Notes: generated by a model from the letters alone, not told the origin. A stretch of DNA of 64,000 nucleotides from Flaccisagitta enflata (GCA_965153355.1 OZ231128.1:36642001-36706000); one strand, 5' to 3'. Positions 23,345 through 36,033 are shown, numbered from the stretch's first letter. Translations and numbers: made by a program.

Positions 23345-23611
23345 CCTGAGCCGTTTGAGGTTACAAAAAAGGATTTTTTAAGGGGACCTGGTGAAGAAAA
23401 CTTGAAGAATTTTTTAAACACTTTTGTTTTGTAAAAAATCAAAAAAATGTATATTTAGATTCGATATCATAAAAACTACATATTATGATAGCAATTGATT
23501 TTATTATGAAAATGTTTTTTATTCAAATAATTTAGAATATAGGAATCTCTTTTAAAAACAATCAAGCCCGAGCCTTCAGAGGTTACAAAAAATAATCAAA
23601 GGATTTTTTAA
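23345..23611. repeat. Direct repeat GAGGTTACAAAAAA...TTTTTTAAGGGGACCTGG
   Basis: Two related copies, 23345-23393 and 23563-23624, each begin AACCCTGAGCCGTTTGAGG-like and end TTTAAGGGGACCTGGTGA. The second leads into the TTAA-flanked palindrome. Confidence 0.6.
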
Positions 23612-24113
23612 GGGGACCTGGTGATAAAAATTTGAAAAAATATATTTTGTTCTTTTTTACATTTCAAATTCAAAAATACCCTTTTTTGAAATTTTGAATT
23701 GTAGAAAATCTCAAAAAGTTTTCAAAAAAAAAAAAATTTGTTCCTTTTTTTTACTCAAAATAATATTTTTTATAAAAAAAGTATTTTTAGCAAAAAATTT
23801 TTTTCTTACATTTCTTTTTGCTAAAATTGTTTTAATTGAATTTTTTTTTCACTTGTTTTTTTTTGCTAAAGAGACAAATTTTTTTCGCCAAAAAAAAAAA
23901 TTTTTTTCAAATTTTTTTTTTTTCGCTTAAAAAAGTTTTTAAGCAAAAAAAAAATTTTTACAAAAAAAAAATGTTTTTTGAAAAATTCATTGAATTTTTT
24001 TAGCTACTTCTCTTGAGTTTTGAGTAAAAAAAAAGATATATTTGGATTCAGCATAGTGAATAGTACAAAACGTTATGCTTTCATAATTTTTCATAACTCA
24101 CCACTCTTTCCCC
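23612..24113. mobile_element. TTAA-flanked A/T-rich palindromic MITE (copy 1)
   Basis: Starts GGGGACCTGGTGATAAAAA and ends with the inverse of GGGGAAAGAGTGGTGAGTTA. TTAA stands on both sides (23608-23611, 24114-24117). The interior is runs of A and T that fold back. Sister copy at 39837-40270. TTAA flanks recall piggyBac-type targets; no transposase is present. Confidence 0.7.
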
Positions 24114-24119
24114 TTAAGT

Positions 24120-24312
24120 ATAAAATTTTGGCCAAAAATGACCAAAAATAGCCATTTTTTGGTGTTTTATGGGGGCCGTCTCTAAACGCCCCGCGTAGGG
24201 CTCTAAAAAGGTCACGGTTGGTTTCCCCAGGCTTTTTTACAAAAGATTGGGCCTTTTTTAGCCTCCTTACTAATTTTTTCTTTTTCATCGTAGCCCAACT
24301 TGTGCAGGTAAC
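24120..24312. repeat. Segment X inserted in a family A element
   Basis: GGCTCTAAAAAGGTCACGG through TTGTGCAGGTAACGGA is the reverse complement of 10390-10510. It replaces the 5' part of the family A copy that follows. Confidence 0.65.
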
Positions 24313-24455
24313 GGACTTGGGCAGGAGCAGTAAGGCCAAAGACCGCAAAAAAAAACAAAAAAGTAAAGTGTGACAGACAGACCGATGGACCAACGGACCA
24401 ACAGACCACCGGACCGACAAAGCGGGGTGTAGAGTCGCATAGTGCGCAACTTGAA
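24295..24455 (+). mobile_element. Family A hairpin-capped element, 3' half
   Basis: TTGGGCAGGAGCAGTAAGGCC, AAAGACCGCAAAAA, GACCAACGGACCAACAG core and the 3' hairpin GTCGCATAGTGCGCAAC, mutated on one side. Confidence 0.8.
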
Positions 24456-24640
24456 AAACTGATTACTATGAATAGTTTTGCAGTGATATAGGTTCTTTTG
24501 GCGACAGTCCGACCCAAAAGCGGTGTACTTGGTATTTTTGCTCAATTTTGATACATGTACTCAAAAGGAAATATATACATGGTCCCTCCCACCGTTCTCT
24601 GGCCACACTAATACTACCGGACTTTATTCGTCTGTCGTAA

Positions 24641-24641
<1 letters not shown>

Positions 24642-24722
<81 letters not shown>
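24642..24722. repeat. (CT)n microsatellite
   Basis: About 80 bp of pure CT. Confidence 0.97.
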
Positions 24723-24725
<3 letters not shown>

Positions 24726-24764
24726 CCCCAACTCACTTTTCGGCGTGTGTCTTTCGGAAAATGT

Positions 24765-24992
24765 TTTTCCTTCTTCTTCCTCTTCTTCTTCTCCTTCTTC
24801 TTCTTCTTCTTCTTCTTCTTCTTCTTCTTCTTCTTCTTCTTCTTCTTCTTCTTCTTCTTCTTCTTCTTTTTCTTTTTTTTTCTTTTTCTTTTTCTTTTCT
24901 TCTTCTTCTTCTTCTTCTTCTTCTTCTTCTTCTTCTTCTTCTTCTTCTTCTTCTTCTTCTTCTCCTTCTTCTTCTTCTTCTCCTTCATTGTC
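24765..24992. repeat. (CTT)n microsatellite
   Basis: About 225 bp of CTT with a short CTTTTT interruption. Frames through it are homopolymers of Ser, Phe or Leu (Lys/Glu on the other strand) and are not genes. Confidence 0.97.
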
Positions 24993-25289
24993 TTCATGAT
25001 CGTCATCTTTTCTTCCGCCATTTTCTCCTTCCTCCTCATCGACGGCATCGTTTCATTCGTCGTAGGTAATGCTGCTAATATTGCTGCAGCTGCAGCTACT
25101 TTTCCATCGACGAAGGCGTTGAAGAAGGCCTGGGCGAGGTGTTGGGGATCCAGGTGAATCGTCGGTTCCGAAGCTAGACGGAAGTGTATCTAACGAGACG
25201 CTGGAATTTCTACCAACGTAGACGCGATCACAAAATGAACGCCTGGAATAACACCATGTCAAGAATTAAGAATGGTAAGAATTGGACTA

Positions 25290-27059
25290 CACTGTGAACA
25301 TTGTCAAATGCAAAAAAGTATTAAGCTTTTACTCCTAGATGCTTCATATTCATTACCTGGAATCATTTTTTTCTTAAAATACTATGTTTGACGTTTTTTG
25401 TATAAAAATTTTATGGGTCTGAGTTAGATAGTTTGTCCACAACATCAAATTGAAGTAAAAGAAGCATTGCTAGGAGAAGCTCATTTTCAGCTCAAAACCT
25501 TCTTCCTCAGACAGGGAAGTTTTTCTTTATTTGCTCTCATTTGAAGATGACTTGACTTAAAGATGCCAGATTGGTCTCAAATGGAAGATAATCTGATTTT
25601 CTTTTGTTTGTGATCAATGTAGCATCTGTGGCTGAAGCCATTTAAACTTCAGAACAATTTAAAGATAAACTACCAAGATGAAAAAAATCAGTAATCAAAC
25701 TGAAGCTGTAAATATTCATTTTACTTCAAACTGATGTTACAAACAAGCTATTCAACTCAGACCCATGAAATTTTGATACAAAAAACGTCAAGCATAGTAC
25801 TTTAAGAGAATAATGACTCCAGGTCATAAAAATGAAGCGTTTAGGAGTAAAAGCTCAATAGATATGATCATAAAACTGATTGTAATAATCCTAGATGCAA
25901 AGATAGAAAACACCATGCTTAACACTACTTAAACATAAGCCCACTTAGTCAGGTTTTTGGTTAGGTTAGGTTAGGGTCTTGCTAGGCTAGGTTTTGTTAG
26001 GTATAAATAGGCCACAATTTTTTTTCTTTCTAATTCCTACTCACAATAAGCTTGTTAAAACTGACATTTTCTGATATTCTAGCTATCTGGATGCTCGCAT
26101 CTTGATGGCACCCCGACAGTTCCTGGTCCTCACGGGCCATGTCTTGTCAAACTATAAGCCCTCTTGTCATAATATGTAACTCAATTTGTCCAATTAAATG
26201 TAAACTCAAGTGGGTGTCCTGAATAGGACGGACTATTCCCTGCTATACCTGTTTGTTTTTTTCAAACAGCGTCCCTAGCAGCTCATCATTTAAACGGTAC
26301 AGTAACAGAAAAGTGTGTTGTTGATCTTCATGTGATTCAAATATTAATTGGTATCTGTGTCTATCCTCATTATGATTTTATTCCCTTGCTTATTTTGCAA
26401 TGATAATCTCTATTGGCAAGATGGATTGTCTAGAAAGCTGCGTAACTGAATTGAGACTTATCAAACCATATCATATATGACTACTACGCGCTGTTGCCCC
26501 CCTTGAAGTAGGGGATCTTCTTGTGGGTGCTTGTTCTGGTCTTTTTCCATCTTTCCTCCTCAGGAACACCTGGCTCTGACATCGCTTCACCACAAAATTC
26601 AAAGAAAAGTAACATCCAAATACCAACATCCCACAACCAACAACCAACTCTCTTCTGAATCTCCAATACTCGTAACCTAGTATTTATTACTTTTTATTGT
26701 TACATGGTAACATATACCATCCTTGTATAATTATTTATTCGACTTTTTCTTGTTGATGCTTTAATCTAACGTATTTGTACGTTTTTGTTATGTATATTGA
26801 TTGTATTTTCTTTTTTTAAAGAATACCAATTAATGAAAATTTTGTAATATGAGGGCTAGCCAGAGCAAGCCTGTCGGTAATTTGGAAAAGAAAAATTGTA
26901 ACATAATTAGACCTAGACATTGGAGGCTTAGTCATAGTCCTCCCTGACAAAACGTGATACTCATCAATCTTAACCACTGTTCATGTTGGGAAATAAACTG
27001 TTTGAATTGAATTGAATTGAAAGCTTAATACTTTTTTGCATTTGACAATGTTCACCCTG
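25290..27059. mobile_element. TA-flanked palindromic element, interrupted by a retroposon
   Basis: The left arm 25290-25440 (CACTGTGAACATTGTCAAAT...) is inverted at 25752-25855 and, after an interruption, at 27020-27059 (…ATTTGACAATGTTCACCCTG). TA stands on both sides (25288-25289, 27060-27061). Without the interruption it would be about 0.6 kb. Non-coding. Confidence 0.8.
25856..27019 (+). mobile_element. Retroposon fragment with (GAATT)n tail and AAAGCT duplication
   Basis: It interrupts the right arm of the palindrome. AAAGCT occurs on both sides (25850-25855, 27020-27025) and the arm reads continuously if the segment is removed. It ends AAATAAACTG then TTGAATTGAATTGAATTG, a short microsatellite tail typical of a 5'-truncated LINE or SINE. 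No RT motif remains. An inner stretch GGTTAGGTTAGGTTAGGG occurs at 25961-25978. Confidence 0.75.
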
Positions 27060-27091
27060 TACATCCTTCTGTCTTTCTTTATCATCACATA

Positions 27092-27502
27092 CTACGCGAA
27101 TCAAAAAAAAAGCCGCACTTTTAAATGGCAATTCATCATATCAAACTTCAAAATAATCAAACAAAATCTTAGACCATTTTGAAGATCTCAAAAAGATCTT
27201 TCATTTGGCTCCAATCTGGTATTTCTAGCTTTATTCGTTTAGAAATAGCATAAAAAAGAGTAAAAACATTGTCACTTTCAGTTTTGCAATCTTATTGAAA
27301 AATGAGCATTTCTGCAAAAGAGAGGTTCACTTTCGCAAGCTCTATCTCCTAAACGGTTTGAGATACAGACCTGGGATTAGTCTAGAATGAAAGAAAATTC
27401 AAAAATCTTTAAAATCAGTTGAACAAAAAAATTTTGAATTGATTTCTTATGTCTCTTCCACTTAGCTACAAAAGGGTGCGGCTTTTTTTTTTATTCGCGT
27501 AG
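27092..27502. mobile_element. 411 bp MITE, CTACGCGAATC ends, TA-flanked
   Basis: Inverted ends of about 27 bp, CTACGCGAATCAAAAAAAAA and its inverse (one base different), with TA outside each (27090-27091, 27503-27504). Interior non-coding; it contains CCAATCTGGTATTTCTAGC, a phrase also found at 9.5 and 14.2 kb. Confidence 0.88.
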
Positions 27503-27533
27503 TAGGCTCACATAAATGGAAAAAGTCGCAAAA

Positions 27534-28048
27534 GCGTTAGATGGTCAGCGGTACCTCTTACCCCTATGTAAGTTTATGTGAGTGTGAGGTGGTTTGAGGG
27601 GCAGCGGCCCCGAAAAGGCTGATGACCTTTACTGCTTTTATTGCAGCTGGGATGTGAGCCTCAGGGCTGGGATGTGAGCCTTGGAACTTGGATTTAAGCC
27701 TCAATACTGGGATTTGAGCCTCAAAACTAAGATTTGAGCCTTGAGACTGGGATTTGAGCCTCATGACTGGAATTTGAGCCTTGAGACTGGGATTTGTGCC
27801 TTGACACTTGGATTTGTGCTTTGAGACTGGGATTTGAGCTGGAGACTGAGATTTAAGCCTCAAGACTGGGATTTGAGCCTTGAGACTGGGATTTGAGCCT
27901 TGAGATTGGGATTTAAGCCTGGAGACTGGGATTTGAGTCTCAAGGATCGGATTCAATCAGGGGGGACGGAGGAGAAGAAGGAGAAACTTATTATATGTAC
28001 TCCATATGTGAAAGCATAGGTCATCGGCCCCTTCCGGCCCGCTGCCAA
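27534..28048. mobile_element. Foldback element FB-h with GATTTGAGCCT array
   Basis: Leader TTAGATGGTCAGCGGTACC, left end GGGCAGCGGCCCCGAAAAGG, about 14 units of 20-21 bp (GACTGGGATTTGAGCCTTGA) and the right end CATATGTGAAAGCATAGGTC...GGCCCGCTGCC. Same plan as FB-c at 12.0-12.7 kb. Confidence 0.85.
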
Positions 28049-28238
28049 AAAAGCGGTGTGAAGATAGCGCACATCGAACAACTCGCCAATATCATAAAAA
28101 AAGAAAAAAAAAAAAAAAAGAATGAGAAAAATGAAGTTGAAAAAAAAATATTCCCAAATTACTTTGGCACCAAAAAATTGCGCAGGCGATCACAAGCCAT
28201 TTAACTATCATGACTGCATCATTTAGACCAAAGGTTGC

Positions 28239-28396
<158 letters not shown>

Positions 28397-28399
28397 AAA

Positions 28400-29100
28400 A
28401 GAAAAAAAACTGGATAGAACCACCAACAAATTGAATACAAAAAAGGCTAAAAAGGCTGGCAAGCAGAAGGACGAACAGAGGTAAACGGTAAACAGGGTTA
28501 AAGACAAATCTCGAGAAAGAAAGGTATGAAAATTCTTTTTATCAGGTTTATGCCCCTTTACATATAGATATACATCAGTTCATCACTAGAGAATATCTGA
28601 AAAGCTCATTTGTTTTGATAGCCTGTCTGTTGATGGCTGTATAACGCGCATAGACTACATGAAATTATTTTTTACATTGCAAATCAAGATAGCAATTAAA
28701 GTTAACACTCTCTCAAAAACGCCACTTCATTCATTGATTCATTCATTATTTCATTCATTCATTAATTCATTCATTAATTCAGTCATTAATCTAGTACTCG
28801 CTAACTTTAACTTATGAAGCGACGTCATTGCTCAATGCTCATGGCTGTTGGGCAATGTCGATGGACAGAGCTCTATCTATTCATATCAAACTATCATTCA
28901 TCCATTCATTAATTCACCGAACTCTTATTTGAAACGTCTATCTTACTTCCGATGGTTGGGTAACGTCAACGCAGGTGATGACTGGACAGCCACATTCATC
29001 CTCTCCAGAAGGGACTCAATCTTGATGACAAAAATCGCACTTTGGCAATGGACACGAGAGAGAAGAATCTTCAAGCAATTTACCAATTAAGGTTCTTCTT
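28400..29100. other. Non-coding stretch
   Basis: No credible gene. Degenerate ATTC tetramers at 28726-28790 and 28893-28915; otherwise nothing recognised. Confidence 0.5.
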
Positions 29101-29110
29101 GTAAACGCGC

Positions 29111-29504
<394 letters not shown>

Positions 29505-29798
29505 TTCCCATTTAAAACTTACTGTAGGATTCAATTCGCTCGCACTTGAGGGCGTCATCACATTTCTTCTTCTCCTTTCCCTTAGCGCAGTTTTGCGGCT
29601 GAGAAACCAATTTCTCCACTTCGCAATTTTTGCATTTTCTGTTTCATATATGATTAAAAGGATAGATTGAAAAAAAGAAATGGAAAGAAAGAATTGCGCG
29701 TTAAAAGACTTAGAAGTGAAAAAAGAAGATAAAGGATAACTAATGGAAAAAGAATACGAGTCGTATGATTTTTGTGGTCAATGGTTTACCTGTCCGTC

Positions 29799-29872
29799 TT
29801 TTTTTAAGTGCGTCCTCGCACTTCTATAAGAGGTCATGTATGTCTGTCGGTTGGTCGGTCTGTAACGCAAAC
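29799..29872 (-). mobile_element. Hairpin-capped element 3' end, variant F
   Basis: The 3' hairpin is AAGTGCGAGGACGCACTT followed by AAAAA, a further word variant. It has CCGACCAACCGACAG core repeats. No matching 5' half with AAGTGCGTCC was found. Confidence 0.7.
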
Positions 29873-29947
29873 GTTAAAAAAAAATGCAACACGGCTGATT
29901 CAAACTTATTTCTTCATTCTTATCACCTCTCTTATGCCTTACCACTA

Positions 29948-30079
29948 GGGATGTGGAAGCGATTGACCGCTTCCGTTTTGGAGGATGGGATAGCTACTAG
30001 TATTTGTACTAAAAAATGGAAGCGGAAGCGGAAGCGGAAGCGGTGGAAGCGGCACTAAAATCGACCGCTTCCACATCCC
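29948..30079. mobile_element. 132 bp MITE, second copy, opposite orientation
   Basis: Same inverted ends and TA flanks (29946-29947, 30080-30081) as 4798-4929, reverse-complemented with about a dozen differences. It has four GGAAGC hexamers where copy 1 has a slightly mutated run. An (ATTC)n tract starts about 20 bp downstream. Confidence 0.85.
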
Positions 30080-30096
30080 TACTTACCACATTCATT

Positions 30097-30183
30097 TTCA
30101 TTCATTCATTCATTCATTCATTCATTCATTCATTCATTCATTCATTCATTCATTCATTCATTCATTCATTCATTCATTCATTC
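30097..30183. repeat. (ATTC)n microsatellite
   Basis: Pure ATTC for about 85 bp. The same unit forms the LINE tail at 47.52 kb, so this may be an expanded relic tail. Confidence 0.95.
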
Positions 30184-30345
30184 AAAACATTGATCACAAA
30201 TTCTTAATCAAGCGAGGCGCACTTATTGGCCATAACTTGGCCTTGTTTGTCTATATATTCTACCTGAAATACCCAGATTTTTGTAAAAATTTAATTCCTT
30301 TGAGCATATTGCGACAGATTTAGCAGACGTCGTAATGTTACGACA

Positions 30346-31082
30346 CACGGCGTCCAGGAACAAACCATAGGTTGAAAAAAATGGTCAAGACACCTGATCT
30401 GAAAAAAATGTTTTTTTGGATGCATTAGCTACAAAAAAAATGGCAAAAAAAGAAAAGAAATTGGCTTAGAAATATAGAATTGATAATTCAATAATGCCAA
30501 AAAAAGGAATTCTTAAGCATTTTTTAGATTAAGAATTGTATTCATGGCTTCTTACAGTATGAAAAAATATATGAAAAGTTTAGCTACAGTGGCTGCACTG
30601 TTTTTTGCTATTTTTCAGCTCTAATCCATTGAATATTTCTTAAAACATGCTGGTATATATTCCAGCATTTGTATCTCAACAATATTTGTACACTATTCAT
30701 AATTTTCAAGAATTTTAAAAATTATTCATGAAAATAAGCTGAAAAAAATCAATTTCCTTGTTTTTTTTTTTTTTCAGCTCTTATCTGTAAAATAACCCTC
30801 TTAACTTACCAAATAGTTAAAAGCATTTTCAACAGCAGGTATTGCCACACTTTTCAGATATTTTCAAACTGCTTGAAGCTGCAATCTTAATTATAAACAT
30901 GAAAAATATGTAAAAAAGCTTCATTTTTTGCTATATTTAGGCTTGAAATTCTTTATTTCCAAGCCGATTTTTTAATTTTTACTATAAATGGATAGCTAAT
31001 GCATTACAAAAGACATTTTTTCAGGCCAGGAGCTTTGACCATTTTTTTCAACCTAAGCTATGGTTTGTTCCTGGACGCCGTG
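30346..31082. mobile_element. 737 bp palindromic element, CACGGCGTCC ends
   Basis: The ends CACGGCGTCCAGGAACAAAC are inverted at 31063-31082, and the match continues inward (GGTTGAAAAAAATGGTCAA, CTGAAAAAATG, TAGCTAATGCAT). GACA occurs on both sides (30342-30345, 31083-31086), a possible 4 bp duplication. No ORF; the interior also folds on itself. Confidence 0.82.
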
Positions 31083-31254
31083 GACAGTTTTGAAAACAAA
31101 AACGCTACAGATGGATGGATGGATGAACGGATGGACCGATCAAAACTCTCTTTTCAAAAAGTCTGAATTTACAGTTTGCATTAAGATAAATGGAGTAGAT
31201 CATGTTCGTAGACAGCCTAGGAGCGCTGCCCCCATAGGAAAGTTGAAAAAAAAA

Positions 31255-31632
31255 AACAAGTGACGCGGGGTCACAATATCGTTGCGGACGGGTGGGTAGG
31301 GGTGTCCAGACCCATCCACACCCTACCTCCACACACACAAAAACACAGAAAACATCTCAAACACTCGGTCTCCAACTTTTTAGTCGCGGACAAGCGACTC
31401 TATAAGAGGCTTTGTCCGTTCGTCCGTCCGTTGGTCCGTCGGCCCGTCCGTTGGTCCGTCGGTCCGTGGTGATCAAGTTTGAAAGTGTGAAAACGCGCAT
31501 TTCGCCCCTGCCCACCCGTCCGTGACTGGTATTGGCCGTGTATCCGGCCTTGTTGACTCATGTATACAAACCAATAGACGGACAGACAGACAAGCTAAGC
31601 CTGTTCTTGAGTTGCGTGTCCGCAACTAAAAA
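31255..31632 (+). mobile_element. Family B hairpin-capped element, host of a nested copy
   Basis: Perfect AACAAG-GTGACGCGGGGTCAC-GTTGCGGAC start; 3' part at 31556-31632 with ATAGACGGACAGACAG and the hairpin GTTGCGTGTCCGCAAC followed by TAAAAA. The halves are separated by a minus-strand element at the T run before GACTC, where other B copies read CTTTTTGACTC. Confidence 0.88.
31377..31553 (-). mobile_element. Hybrid hairpin-capped element nested in a family B copy
   Basis: In sense: cap CAAGGCCGGATACACGGCC (A/C type), SIR GTCACGGAC (C-like), B-type core (GCGCGTTTTCACACTTTC), (GGACCGAC)n, and C-type hairpin GTCGCTTGTCCGCGACT. It sits in a T run; no clear target duplication beyond the T/A tract. 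Confidence 0.85.
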
Positions 31633-31697
31633 AACATCACCACAATATTGGTCGAACGAGATGAATCGCAACGAAAGTCATGCGCTGTGAAAATAAA

Positions 31698-31699
<2 letters not shown>

Positions 31700-31752
<53 letters not shown>
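31700..31752. repeat. (GA)n microsatellite
   Basis: About 50 bp of GA with one GAAA interruption. Confidence 0.93.
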
Positions 31753-31909
31753 TGAGCACAAAGTGAAACATGAATGTGCCATTTTAGACTTGCTGAGGCT
31801 TAAGGCTGTAAGCAATTTACTTAACTGTCTTTCATGCATTTCTTCATGTTTATGTATTTTTCATGTGCACCAAAAGAAATCGTTAAGTTGGTGATGTGTC
31901 ACGATTGTA

Positions 31910-32313
<404 letters not shown>

Positions 32314-32315
32314 TA

Positions 32316-33941
32316 ACTATGGCAAAAAAAAAAAAAACCGAACAACTTTTGAGAGAGCAAAAAAGTATGAAGATGTTGACCAATTTTCATAAAATTTACA
32401 GTGAATGATAACCATGATGTGGACTATATCTGGTTAAAATTTCATCAAAATCCGTTGAAAACTTTAGCCGTTATCACGTTTTTACTGAAGTCACCTCTTT
32501 TTTGGACTGCCAGAGATGACGTTTATCCTAAATCAAAATATTACCATTTTTCGTAAAATTGGCATTGTGCAAAAAGTTTTGGGAGTTTTGTCGTGATTTT
32601 TGAACTGTAGTCTGATGGTAATAATATTCACTAATACTAGGCAAAATTCGCATCTACTCAGATAAAGTCTAGTGGGGTAGATATTAGCTTGTACCGAAAT
32701 GACAAAAAACAATAAAATCAGATGTCCACGAGTAGTTCTTGTTGTGAGGCTGTCTTGGGCTTCTAATGACATCAATTTCAGATTGAAAATTTTGCATCTT
32801 GCTGGCCGCGCCTTACCTTGAAATTTCCTTTTGCCTATAGGAAACCAAAAAATTCAAGTTACTAAAATCCCATTTTTGACTGCATATTTGAAATCTGCAT
32901 GAAAAACTGATAATTGAAAGTGCTCTCCTTTTTACAAAATTCCCTCGGGATCATAGTCAAAATTCATCTTGAAGATATGACAAAAAGGTAAGTTCGGCGA
33001 TTTTACAAAGAAATAAAAGAGAAAGGTAAGTTTTGCAAACTTTGACGCTTATTTTGAGCACCTTCTAGTTGGAATATTGAAAAAAGGAAAGCACTTTCAA
33101 TTAACAGTTTTTTCTGCAGATTTCAAATCTGCAGTCAAAACAGAGATTTAAGCACTTTGAAATTTTTGGTTCCCCATAGAGGTAGGTTTTACCAAGGGTA
33201 AGACGCGGAAAGCTTAAAGTAGGATTTGAGTGGCAAAACTGATCTTAACAGGAGGCCAAGACAGCCCCACAGCATAAAGTGCATGTAGAATGCCAAATTT
33301 ATCACTTTTCATCATTTAGGTACAAGCTAGTAGATATTGGTTGATTGTAAGCTTGCTTAGGATAAGAAATATTCTGCTACCTGTTAGAATATTTTTGCAA
33401 TTTAGGGGACTGAAAATGCTTCAATCTTCACAAAAATTTTACTGGAGATGAATCATATGTACAAAAGTAACCAGTTAAAAAATCATGATAATTGGTAAAA
33501 AACTCTGGCGATTTATATTTCAGATTTCATCTTCATTTACTTCAATCTAAAAACCACAAAAAAAGTTTTAGAAAAATTGCTGTTTCTGCTAAAATAATTG
33601 GAGTTTTGTAATGAAATTTTAATCACAGCCTTCTAACACTGTGGTTTACTTCCACTTAAAATTTCATCAAAATCGGACTAGATTTAGTATGGTTTTTTTA
33701 AGTTTGTTTATTGATTCTTAGTAAATTCTTATGTGTGTACAATGTACATTGAATTTTTGATCTTCTGACAAGCACTTTTAAAAAATCTATAATTCTCAAA
33801 CTATTTAGAGCAGGTCATTGATTTTTTCAGTGATGCTTAATGATACTAAAAAGTAACCTCAGTAAAAATTTCAGCACACTGGGTGAATTTTCAAAGGATT
33901 TATGAGCAATAGAAGTAACTGTTCGGTTTTTTTTCCATAGT
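32316..33941. mobile_element. 1.6 kb palindromic element inserted in (GT)n, TA-flanked
   Basis: The ends ACTATGGCAAAAAAAAA...CCGAACA and the inverse at 33919-33941 are flanked by TA, with GTGTGT outside both. Inner inverted pairs (TAGTAGATATT near 32666/33325, CCTTACC...GGTAAG near 32812/33198, GAAATCTGCA near 32890/33120) show the whole element is one imperfect hairpin. No transposase frame. Confidence 0.82.
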
Positions 33942-34134
33942 TATGTGTGTATGTGTGTTTGAGATGTCAATAAACTTACTTTTTCCGACATTGATATGGG
34001 GGTTGGCACTCGTGTTGATTGGCTACAAACGCCCTTTCTTCATTCTGACACGTAGGAGGACAATTGCTTACTGCATTGCCAACGATGAGTTGGTTTGAAA
34101 AAAAAGAAAATACGAATGGTGTCAGTATGAGAGT

Positions 34135-34531
<397 letters not shown>

Positions 34532-34559
34532 ATCAATGAACCATTCATCCAACGAGCTC

Positions 34560-34835
34560 ATATGGTCAATGGTACCCAATGCTTTGCACAGAGTGAAGAA
34601 GTGGAGTGAGTGCAGGACAGCGGCTCCAAATCATCACTGCCCCTAAGATCATGAGGGTGAAATTCTGGATGACCTCGGAGCTGACGGCATTATGTAAGCT
34701 TAACATGACAGATTTGGGTCTTTGAAGACTGATTTGAGATTTAAGAGGGCAAATATGAGGCCTGAGAGGGCTCACTTTAGCTTGGGAGAGCTGATTCGAG
34801 GGCTGAGAGGGCTGATTATAGGATTGATATAAGGA
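34560..34835. mobile_element. Partial foldback element FB-i
   Basis: Leader ATGGTCAATGGTACCCAATGC, end remnant GGACAGCGGCTCC, then 20-21 bp units such as GGCCTGAGAGGGCTC and GAGGGCTGAGAGGGCTGATT. No right end was found. Confidence 0.65.
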
Positions 34836-35090
34836 AATTCACCACTTTAAAAAAAGACAACAGAAATGAGGCAGGCTTAAGAATTCGATTTGGTGATAAG
34901 TGTTGATGACGTGATCCATTGGAAAGTGATTAGCGCATTTCCTCATGTAATGGGTAAGGTTAGGATTGTCGGCATTCCTCGCATTTCTGATAATCTCCGC
35001 GATTTACGCATTCTTTGACGCGAAGAGTATCCGGAATTGGATTCGGACTACACTCCATCTGTTACCCAGTTTTCCAAGCCATTCGTAACA

Positions 35091-35990
35091 ATCACTCAAA
35101 AAAAAAATTTTGGGTATAATCATTATATCAAAAAATTATATCAATCGCGGACGAAATTATATCATATATTAATTATATCGAAATTATATCGAAATTATAT
35201 TTCATCCGAGACATTGCGTCGGAAAACAGTGAAATATTTTAATTATATCAGATTATTTATCAATATATTTATTATATTCCCTCTTCCGGCAATATAATAA
35301 TTACATTATGGAAAAACTTTAGTAAAACTGCAAACCATTTTTGGCGACAATCTCATTTGCATATTGCAGTCAGTTAGTTTTAGCGTTTTTTAAGCTACCT
35401 TATCAATTTAAAAATGCATATTTTGTTATTTTTTGACAGTGTTTACATAGTTATTATATACATCAAAAAATGGTTTATTAGTGAAACATTGATTGCTGTT
35501 ATTATTTTACTGTCTATAACTTTCTAGAGGAACAAGTCTTTGTCACACAGTAATGACAAGGATATAAAACAAAAATAAAATATTCATAAGTGTTCATGCG
35601 ATAAAAAAAAAAAAGAGGAAGTGAAACAGTGTGAGGGGGCAGAGGGGGTAGAGGGAGAAGAGGGGGTAGAGGGGAATAAGAGGAGAAGGTGGTGGAATAG
35701 AAGGAGGAGGAGGGAGAAAGAAAAAACATCAATACTACAATATGCAAATGAGATCAAAATATAATTCTTATAATCTTTAATATAATTGTTATAAGCTGTC
35801 ATAAAACAGTTATATTGACCATATGCCACCACTGCGATATAATTTCGATATAATTTCGATATAATTTCGATATAATATCGATATAATTTCGATATAATAT
35901 CGATATAATTGTTATGTGGTATAATTTCGTCCGCGATTGATATAATTTTTTGCTATAATTATTAGAAAAAAAATTTTTTTTTTGAGTGAT
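35091..35990. mobile_element. 900 bp A/T-rich inverted-repeat element with GATATAATTTC tandem units
   Basis: Ends ATCACTCAAAAAAAAA and inverse; TIRs of about 70 bp contain TATATCAATCGCGGACGAAA and its mirror. The right arm carries an 11 bp tandem unit (CGATATAATTT), weaker on the left. The loop (35636-35720) is a G-rich GAGGGGGTAGAGG tract. No coding frame and no clear target duplication. Confidence 0.8.
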
Positions 35991-36033
35991 GGACTCAAAT
36001 AAAATGATTTATTGAAAATAACGAAGTGAAACA

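Noticed and set aside
24523-25157. Overlapping long Ser, Phe, Leu and Lys homopolymer frames
   Set aside because: All are readings of the (CT)n and (CTT)n arrays in different frames; no flanking gene evidence.
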